DNA from: Oscillospiraceae bacterium
GTDB lineage: Bacteria > Bacillota > Clostridia > Oscillospirales > Acutalibacteraceae
Assembly (NCBI GenBank): GCA_015066445.1
Contig: SVOK01000003.1
Span: 1-64,000, forward strand
Direction of reading: 5' to 3'
DNA length: 64,000 bases
Positions 49,931 through 57,274 of the stretch are shown here, in pieces; the stretch's first letter is position 1; each line of letters begins with the position of its first letter. The notes below the pieces were generated by a model, which had not been told where the DNA came from, did no database searches, and saw nothing but the letters and a program-made list of their open reading frames with translations. A program made the position numbers and the translations under genes.

Positions 49931-51297
49931 GGGAAGCGCCTTTAGCTGTACTTTCTAATTCCGATGTAAAGCTTACAGGACTTAGCGGTAGTGCAGTTAA
50001 ATCATATTCTGTTACAGAGCTTGACGAAAGCGAAGGCAATGTAATTGAAATCGGCGCCGAAAAGCAGGCTGTTAACGGCTTCGGTGCTTCCTTTACAGAA
50101 ACATCAGCCTATGTTATGTCTAATATGTCCGAGTATACTCTTAATGATACAATGACCAGACTTTTCGATAAGAAGAACGGTATCGGTATCAGTATGCTGA
50201 GAAATACAATCGGAGCTTCTGACTTTTCTATAGAGTATTCGACCTATAATGATATAGAATACGGTTCAACCGACTATAATCTTGAGAAGTTTGATATGTC
50301 ATCTGCTGCCAAGCAGATGGCACTTACCAAGAAGGCAATGGAGTTGAACTCCGATATTAAGCTTTTCCTATCACCTTGGTCAGCTCCTTTGTGGATGAAA
50401 AAGTATAATACTTGGGGTTCATATTATTACAGTGTTTTGCCAAACACCTTAAAAACCGAGTGTTATGATGTTTATGCAAAGTACTTAACAAAAGCTGTTG
50501 AAGGCTATATAGCTGAGGGTATGGACGTTTATGCTATCACTCCTCAGAATGAGCCTTTTACAAAGCAGACATATCCAAGTATGTATTGGGATAAGTCAGG
50601 CGATACATTAGCAAAATTTGTTAATGAAAATCTCCGTCCCACACTTACAGCGGCAGGACTTGAAACCAAGATTTTAAATCTTGATTATAACTATAATGAA
50701 GATAATATTGAGCGCGCTCATAATATTATGGATAAAACTCTTGATACTGCTGACGGTATTGGTTATCACTGGTATTCGGGTGAGCCTGAAAATATGGCAG
50801 CAACCAGAGAATTGTATCCTGATAAGCTTATCTATGTGACAGAAGCTTCGAGCGGAAATTCCTCGGGTATTAAGCTTATGCTCAACCTCACTCAGAAGAT
50901 GGGTAGATCTATTCGCAGCGGTGCTAACGGCTATATTACTTGGAATATAGCTCTTGATACCGAGGGTGGTCCTACATATAACAATGTAAATAATCATTGT
51001 ACTGCTCTTGTGCATTATGATGCTGACACCGATGATGTTATTTACGGCGGCGATTATTACGCACTTGGTCACTTCAGCAAATATATTAAGTCGGGCGCTG
51101 TTATGCTTGAGTCTACCGACACAGGTGCTGACAGCGAATATGCGCTTGTTAATACTGTATTCCAGAATACTGACGGCAGTAAAGTTGCTGTTGTTACAAA
51201 CACCACAAGCTTAAATTCTGTATTCAAATTTGTTGACGGCAATATTGTCAGAGAAATCACAGTTCCTGCAAGAGGAATTATCACATTAGTTTGGTAA
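49930..51297 (+). CDS. Glycoside hydrolase family 30 catalytic domain, in-frame coding begins at/near 49930 directly after the dockerin ORF stop
   Basis: Frame reads VGEAPLAVLSNSDVKLTG...AVNGFGASFTETSAYVMSNMSEYT...; AITPQNEPFT, IYVTEASSG; ORF-track start at 50116 is internal to the domain. Confidence 0.85.
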   Translation, partial: GEAPLAVLSNSDVKLTGLSGSAVKSYSVTELDESEGNVIEIGAEKQAVNGFGASFTETSAYVMSNMSEYTLNDTMTRLFDKKNGIGISMLRNTIGASDFSIEYSTYNDIEYGSTDYNLEKFDMSSAAKQMALTKKAMELNSDIKLFLSPWSAPLWMKKYNTWGSYYYSVLPNTLKTECYDVYAKYLTKAVEGYIAEGMDVYAITPQNEPFTKQTYPSMYWDKSGDTLAKFVNENLRPTLTAAGLETKILNLDYNYNEDNIERAHNIMDKTLDTADGIGYHWYSGEPENMAATRELYPDKLIYVTEASSGNSSGIKLMLNLTQKMGRSIRSGANGYITWNIALDTEGGPTYNNVNNHCTALVHYDADTDDVIYGGDYYALGHFSKYIKSGAVMLESTDTGADSEYALVNTVFQNTDGSKVAVVTNTTSLNSVFKFVDGNIVREITVPARGIITLVW

Positions 51298-51309
51298 AGT
51301 TTTAATTTA

Positions 51310-51342
51310 ACAGAGGAATTGCGGAAAACCGCAATTCTTCTG
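51310..51342. repeat. Intercistronic hairpin
   Basis: ACAGAGGAATTGCGG-AAAA-CCGCAATTCTTCTGT, no T-tract. Confidence 0.7.
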
Positions 51343-51405
51343 TACCAAAGCTTTTAAAATATTTATTATCATTTGTACTGATAAATATAGAAAGGAATTA
51401 ATAAA

Positions 51406-54400
51406 ATGAAAATTAAAAAATTAGTAGCAATTCTTTTGACCTTTGCTATCTTGGCGTTAAGCGCCTCATTATATATTCCCGCTACAGCCACGGGGCTTGA
51501 ATTTATCAGTGCTGATAATAGTGAATATTTTACAAATAACCGTTACAATGTCAAGAATGACTCTCCAAACGGGTTGCGTTTTACTGTAGGTAATCTGGGT
51601 GACCTTCGTTGGGATAGAGTAACTATTTATGACAGTCCTACAGGTGTTTATAATAAAAGATGGCCTTATATAGCCTTTAAGGTTAATGCCGCAACAGACG
51701 GTGAATACACAATAACAACAAAGCTTGGCACCAATACAGCTACTAAAGCTAAAAGCTTTAATATGATAGTTGACGGTATTTCTAATGCTGTAAGGTTTAC
51801 TCTTGACAGTAAGGGTATTGCAGAGCCTGTAGCTACTCTGAATTTAACTGCCGGCGAGCATATAATTGTTGTAACTTCACCTATCCCTGAGTATGAGTCT
51901 GTTAGCTTTTCGGGTAGCAATGATACCCTTGCGTTCCCTTGGTGCGATTTTTACAGCTTTAAGTTCAGCAATGGCTTAACCGCCACCACTGCTCCTACTG
52001 TAGAAGAAATTAACAGTAAGGTTGCTACACGTGTTGAGGCAGAGGATGTAAGCAGTGTGCTTTATAACCTTGGCTACAGCGCAAACGGCAATTTGGCAAA
52101 GGGTGCAAATAGAGCGGATGTTAAGCAGTCCTTTGCCGATTTGGAAGCAGGACTTCTTGATAAAACAAAAATGCCCTATATTGAGTACCGTATAAGTGCT
52201 CCAAAGAGCGGCAAATACAATATCCGTTTAGGCTCTCAGATAGGCGGAAGCGATAATACAAATATTCCTTTTGCCACTGTTATTGTGAACGGAAAGGCTT
52301 ACAAGGCTCAGTATGACTGTAGCTTTACTTCGGGTCAAAAAGCTTATGACCATGTGAATCTTACTGTGGAATTAAACGAGGGAATTAATATTCTGAGAGT
52401 TACTACTATTACAAACGATCAGGCATCCTTTGAGGCTAATTATATCAATCACGATTATCTCGAACTTGAAAGCGGTCTTACCGCAGTAAATGTTGTTAAT
52501 AAGATTGAGGCAGAGAACACAGAATACGCTACTTGGAATATCTATAATAAATCAGAGAAAGGCGGTAGCGGTACAGTTGTAGGCGGTGTTACAAAAGGAA
52601 ATATAAAGCAAACTTATGAGGATTTGGGTAATTATCTTGATAAGAAGACAACGCCTTACATTCAGTATATTGTTGAAGCTCCTGAGGATGGAGAATATGT
52701 TATTGTACCCGCTTACTTAGCAAATACAAACGGTAACAAGGATAAGCTTGAAAAGCCCTTTGCTACTGTTATTGTAAACGGTGACAAAACCTATAAGGCA
52801 CAGTTTACAACTGATTGGAATACAGTCTGCAACGCTACACTCAGCGTCGAGCTTAAAAAGGGTATTAATGTGATAAGAGTAACCACTATTACACCCGACC
52901 AGAATGCTTTTACAGCTTCTACCTGGATAAATCAGGATTATATTCTTTTGGATTCTAACCTTACACCTGTTAAAAACAGCGAAGCTGCAATTGTTAATTT
53001 TACTGATGATAAGATAACACATAATATTTATACCGTTAAGGACGATAAAAACGGTCTGCGCCTTGGCGGACTTTCGGGTAATTATCTTGGCGACGGTAAG
53101 CTTTATACTAATACCATATCTAATGCAGATTTAACAAGAGTACCCTATGCCGCATTTAAGGTAACCGCTCTAAAAGACGGTTATTATGATATGACCTTTA
53201 ATGTTACCTCAAAGGCAACCGACGGCAGAACTCAATGCGTGACATTGTTTGCTGACGGTGAGTCTAAGGCGCTTAAATTCAGAGCTGTAGGTGCTTCAAA
53301 GTTAGATGCATCGCTCTATTTAACCTCGGGCGAGCATATTATAGTTGCAACTCCGCCTATGCCTGAAAGTGCCGACTCGGCAACAGGTGTTGACGGTGAT
53401 GATTTCCCGTGGTTTGACTATTGTACTTTGGAATTAGGTACAGGTCTTGCAATGGGCGAAGCTCCCACAGAGGAAGAGGTTTTATGCGAATTTAAAATCA
53501 GAAATATTGCTGATGAAAATAAGGTGCTTATCAACAGATTTACCGATAACGGTGATACCTTAGGAAACGCTGTGCTTGGCGATATGCGTTGGGACAGAGT
53601 ATCTGTAGAATCACTTACAACCTATAATTTGGACAGAATGCCTTATGCGGCTTTAAGGATTAATGCAGCAGAGGACGGCGAGTATACCGTTAAGCTTTCT
53701 GTTAATGTAAATCCAAATGCTACCTCAAATAATATTGCAGTTGTGGTTGACGGTAAAGAGAATTATGCCGCTCCTATTATCGGTAAAGAAGCTTCGGCTA
53801 AAATTAAGCTTACTAAGGGCGAGCATATTATCGTATTTACCTCTTCAATGCCGCTCACATCGGCTGAGGCTATGGAATTGAAGCGTGACGATGCAAATGC
53901 ATATCCTTGGTTTGATATGAATAAGCTATTCCTTGCAAACGGACTTGAAATAGGTGAAAAGCCTACTAAAATGCAGGTAGAAACTCCGCTTATAGCTTAC
54001 GATGACGCATATACCAGAATTGAGGCTGAAAATGCCGATTATGCTGTTTATAAGGGTTATGACGCTAACGGTGAGAAGAACACCTCTGCTTCTGAGGGTG
54101 TTGTTGTCGGTGGTGTTAAAAAGTGGATGATCGAACAGTCGTTTGATGACCTTGGGGTTTGGGTAGACGGTAGTAACGGTCATATAGCTTATGTTGAATA
54201 TGTTGTAGAAGCTCCCGCTGACGGTGAATACGATATTCGAGTAGGCTTAGTGGCAGATGCTTCTAAAAGAGAGGGCGTTCCCAAGCCATACGGCGCTGTA
54301 ATTGTAAACGAAACTGTATACAAGGCTCAATATAACAATGTCTGGGCAAAATCCGAGGGCGTTAAGCTTACTGTAAAGCTTAACAAGGGTAGAAATATCA

Positions 54401-55845
54401 TCCGTTCTACAGGTCTTACCGATGAACAGGATATTTATAAGACCGGTTATTGGATTAATCAGGACTTTATTGATATTGATAAGCGTCTTACACCTGTAAA
54501 GCGTTCCTCTGTTACAGCCGAGGCTGAAAAGAGTGAATATACCAATCTTTTAAAAATTCAGGACGGCGAAGCAGACGAAAAGGCATCCGGCGGTAAGGTT
54601 TTAGGCGGAGCTAATACAAAACGTCTTGCAGCAACCGAAATGACTCTTGACAAGCTTACAGCGGCAGATATCAGAATTATGCCTTATTTCTCATACACAA
54701 TTGATGTTCCTGTAGACGGTTATTACAATATGGGTGTATTGTTTGCAGGTGACGGCAGACTTTCAAAAAGTCAGTTTGCTCTTATTGTAGATAATGAGGT
54801 TAAGGGAATAAAATACAGCCGTAACGGTAAAGAGACCGCTTTGAATGAGACTACAGGAGTAGTATACCTTACTAAGGGTACACATACTGTAACGGTTACT
54901 TCTCCTATCCCTGCAGATAAGAATGAAAAAGCGGTATACAGTTATAGATGGATTAATTTTGACTGTATAAAATTCTATGACGGAATTACCGTTTCTAAAG
55001 TGCAGAAGGCTCCTACCGATATTCCTGACTTTGTAAAATTCGAGGCAGAGGAATACGGTTTACCTAACCTTACAAGGTATGTTGAAAGTAAGAGCGCTTC
55101 AGGTGGACAAATGATAGGCAGCGCCTTTTACGGTAGAACTCAAAGCGCAAATGAAATAAAGCTTAACGGCGTTAATCTTGATACAATGCCGGCAGTTCAG
55201 TATACAGTTACCGCAAAAGAGGCAGGGGAGTATACCTTCTTTTTCTCTCAAAACAGCGGTATATCAAAGCCTATAGATACTGTTAAGAATGTTTCTGTAG
55301 CAATCGAATGTAACGGAAATGTACAGATATTTACAGGCGAGGTTAATCCTAATGTTACAACAAGCCGTCTTATTTGCGCAAAACTTAATTTAAAAGCTGG
55401 TGTGAATAATATTATTATTACTCATTCTACACGTGACAGCTATACTACTGAGGGCTACGCTTGGGTTGACTATGACTATATCGAAATTAACAGTGCAGAG
55501 GCCGAAAAGCTTACTTTTAGAAAAATTACAGGTTTTGTAGAGGCTGAAAAGTCTGAGTATGAAGGATATACTACTGTAGAAAATGCGGGCGCCTCTGGCG
55601 GAAAATATTTAGGTAAGGGCACATACGGTCCCGTTGACCTTAATCAAATCACCTACGATAAGTTTAATCCTAAGGATGCCGGTGAAATGCCAAGAGTTAT
55701 TTATACCGTTAATGCCATAAAAGAGGGCGACTATGAAATTGCGGTACAGTTCAGTGGCGGTAGTGTTACATATACCTTTGATGAGCTTATAAAGAAGGGT
55801 GAAATCGGTTTCGCAGTTGCAGTTAACGGTGAAACAAGCAGTTAA
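51406..55845 (+). CDS. Giant secreted CBM6/35-like multi-module protein, 5' part of a frameshifted gene continuing to 56270
   Basis: Signal peptide MKIKKLVAILLTFAILALSASLYIPATA; about nine modules of two types; no catalytic domain recognised; frame continues at 55833 in another phase. Confidence 0.78.
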   Translation: MKIKKLVAILLTFAILALSASLYIPATATGLEFISADNSEYFTNNRYNVKNDSPNGLRFTVGNLGDLRWDRVTIYDSPTGVYNKRWPYIAFKVNAATDGEYTITTKLGTNTATKAKSFNMIVDGISNAVRFTLDSKGIAEPVATLNLTAGEHIIVVTSPIPEYESVSFSGSNDTLAFPWCDFYSFKFSNGLTATTAPTVEEINSKVATRVEAEDVSSVLYNLGYSANGNLAKGANRADVKQSFADLEAGLLDKTKMPYIEYRISAPKSGKYNIRLGSQIGGSDNTNIPFATVIVNGKAYKAQYDCSFTSGQKAYDHVNLTVELNEGINILRVTTITNDQASFEANYINHDYLELESGLTAVNVVNKIEAENTEYATWNIYNKSEKGGSGTVVGGVTKGNIKQTYEDLGNYLDKKTTPYIQYIVEAPEDGEYVIVPAYLANTNGNKDKLEKPFATVIVNGDKTYKAQFTTDWNTVCNATLSVELKKGINVIRVTTITPDQNAFTASTWINQDYILLDSNLTPVKNSEAAIVNFTDDKITHNIYTVKDDKNGLRLGGLSGNYLGDGKLYTNTISNADLTRVPYAAFKVTALKDGYYDMTFNVTSKATDGRTQCVTLFADGESKALKFRAVGASKLDASLYLTSGEHIIVATPPMPESADSATGVDGDDFPWFDYCTLELGTGLAMGEAPTEEEVLCEFKIRNIADENKVLINRFTDNGDTLGNAVLGDMRWDRVSVESLTTYNLDRMPYAALRINAAEDGEYTVKLSVNVNPNATSNNIAVVVDGKENYAAPIIGKEASAKIKLTKGEHIIVFTSSMPLTSAEAMELKRDDANAYPWFDMNKLFLANGLEIGEKPTKMQVETPLIAYDDAYTRIEAENADYAVYKGYDANGEKNTSASEGVVVGGVKKWMIEQSFDDLGVWVDGSNGHIAYVEYVVEAPADGEYDIRVGLVADASKREGVPKPYGAVIVNETVYKAQYNNVWAKSEGVKLTVKLNKGRNIIRSTGLTDEQDIYKTGYWINQDFIDIDKRLTPVKRSSVTAEAEKSEYTNLLKIQDGEADEKASGGKVLGGANTKRLAATEMTLDKLTAADIRIMPYFSYTIDVPVDGYYNMGVLFAGDGRLSKSQFALIVDNEVKGIKYSRNGKETALNETTGVVYLTKGTHTVTVTSPIPADKNEKAVYSYRWINFDCIKFYDGITVSKVQKAPTDIPDFVKFEAEEYGLPNLTRYVESKSASGGQMIGSAFYGRTQSANEIKLNGVNLDTMPAVQYTVTAKEAGEYTFFFSQNSGISKPIDTVKNVSVAIECNGNVQIFTGEVNPNVTTSRLICAKLNLKAGVNNIIITHSTRDSYTTEGYAWVDYDYIEINSAEAEKLTFRKITGFVEAEKSEYEGYTTVENAGASGGKYLGKGTYGPVDLNQITYDKFNPKDAGEMPRVIYTVNAIKEGDYEIAVQFSGGSVTYTFDELIKKGEIGFAVAVNGETSS

Positions 55846-56270
55846 TCGAATTCTGCCCCGGTAACGCAAGCAAGATTTTGACAAGAATAGTAAAGGTACA
55901 TCTTAAAGAAGGTCCTAACGAAATTCTTGTTACCGCTCCTTTTGCAGAATATATGAGCGGTGTAAGCCCCAGAGTTGAAGAAAACTACAAGCTTTATTGG
56001 ATGGATCAGGATGCCATTATTTTAACCGAGGGACTATCTCTCGATGATGAAAAAGAGCTTCCCGGTATCGAGGATTCTGACATCAACTATGCTCAGCTTA
56101 CTGTTAAAAAGGCGAGCAATTCTGTTGACAGTAACAATTCCGTAAAGGTAGAGGGAAAGAGCCATTTATGGTATGTTATAGGTGTAATATCCTTAGCTGT
56201 AATAGTTATAGCTGCGGGAATGGTTGCTTTCATTATAGTATTTAAGAAAAAAGCAAAAAGTAATAATTAA
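55833..56270 (+). CDS. C-terminal continuation of 51406-55845: last half-module + transmembrane anchor
   Basis: Frame reads NKQLIEFCPGNASKILTRIVKVHLKEGPNEILVTAPFAEY...HLWYVIGVISLAVIVIAAGMVAFIIVFKKKAKSNN*. Confidence 0.78.
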   Translation, partial: NKQLIEFCPGNASKILTRIVKVHLKEGPNEILVTAPFAEYMSGVSPRVEENYKLYWMDQDAIILTEGLSLDDEKELPGIEDSDINYAQLTVKKASNSVDSNNSVKVEGKSHLWYVIGVISLAVIVIAAGMVAFIIVFKKKAKSNN

Positions 56271-56277
56271 ATATTAA

Positions 56278-56308
56278 GCAAAAACGGGTATAAAATACCC
56301 GTTTTTGC
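56278..56308 (+). terminator. Terminator-like hairpin
   Basis: GCAAAAACGGGTAT-AAA-ATACCCGTTTTTGC. Confidence 0.7.
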
Positions 56309-56342
56309 CGTTGTTAATATGTTAGGCGAAAGGGAAAATTTT

Positions 56343-57227
56343 ATGTTTATGCCAAAAATTTCAAATCCAATAGACGATGGACATTATGCTGATCCGGAAT
56401 CCCGTTTTTATGAAGGAAAGTATTGGATTTATGTTACTGAATCAAAGGCTTTTAAGGATCAAAAAAATCTTACTGTCTTTTCCTCCTCTGATATGGAAAA
56501 TTGGGAAAAACACGAAAATATTGTTGATATGAGCGATTTCCCTTGGATTTGGGGCGCAGTATGGGCGCCGACAGTTATTGAAAAAAACGGTAAATATTAT
56601 CTTATATTTGCTTCAAACGATATACACGCTGATGAGGATGACGGCGGACTTGAAATTGCCTGGTCCGATTCGCCTGCTGGCCCGTTTAAAAGCCTGTTAG
56701 GTAAAACTCTTGTGGATGATATTTACAATAATGCTCAGCCGATAGATGCTCACCTTTTTAAGGATGACGATGGCACAGTTTACCTTTATTACGGCGGTTG
56801 GGGACATTGTATAGTAGCTATTATGAATGACGATATGACAGGGCTAAAACCATTCCCCGACGGTACCTACAGAAAAGAAATCACACCTGAGAACTATGTA
56901 GAAGGTCCCTGTATGATAAAAAGAGGGGATGACTATTATTTCCTGTGGTCATCAGGTAAATGGAATAAGAGTGATTACTGCGTTTATTACGGCAAATCAA
57001 AGTCACCCTTAGGTCCTTTTGAAAAAGAGGGCACGGTTCTTATATCCGACGAAACCATTGCGCGTGCTCCCGGTCATAATGGATTTTTCTACATTCCCCA
57101 AAGTGACGAGTATTTTATTACATATCACAGACGCTCTATTTTAGACACAGAGCGAGATGCAAGAAAGCTTTGCATAGATAAAATGATATTCGATGGCAAT
57201 AAGATTAGAACCGTAAAAATGACCTGA
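56343..57227 (+). CDS. Glycoside hydrolase family 43-like (five-bladed propeller)
   Basis: ISNPIDDGHYADPESRFYEGKYWIYVTES, DFPWIWGAVWAPTVIEKNGKYYLIFAS, PIDAHLFKDDDGTVYLYYGG, VEGPCMIKRGDDYYFLWSSG. Confidence 0.9.
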   Translation: MFMPKISNPIDDGHYADPESRFYEGKYWIYVTESKAFKDQKNLTVFSSSDMENWEKHENIVDMSDFPWIWGAVWAPTVIEKNGKYYLIFASNDIHADEDDGGLEIAWSDSPAGPFKSLLGKTLVDDIYNNAQPIDAHLFKDDDGTVYLYYGGWGHCIVAIMNDDMTGLKPFPDGTYRKEITPENYVEGPCMIKRGDDYYFLWSSGKWNKSDYCVYYGKSKSPLGPFEKEGTVLISDETIARAPGHNGFFYIPQSDEYFITYHRRSILDTERDARKLCIDKMIFDGNKIRTVKMT

Positions 57228-57274
57228 TTTTGGATTTGTTCAAATTAATTTTAATTGGGAGAAGATGAGAAAAT

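Noticed and set aside
47072-55845. Tandem repeats in the giant proteins as a DNA satellite or phase-variable tract
   Set aside because: The repeats are ~150-aa diverged protein modules, not short DNA repeats; explained by domain duplication
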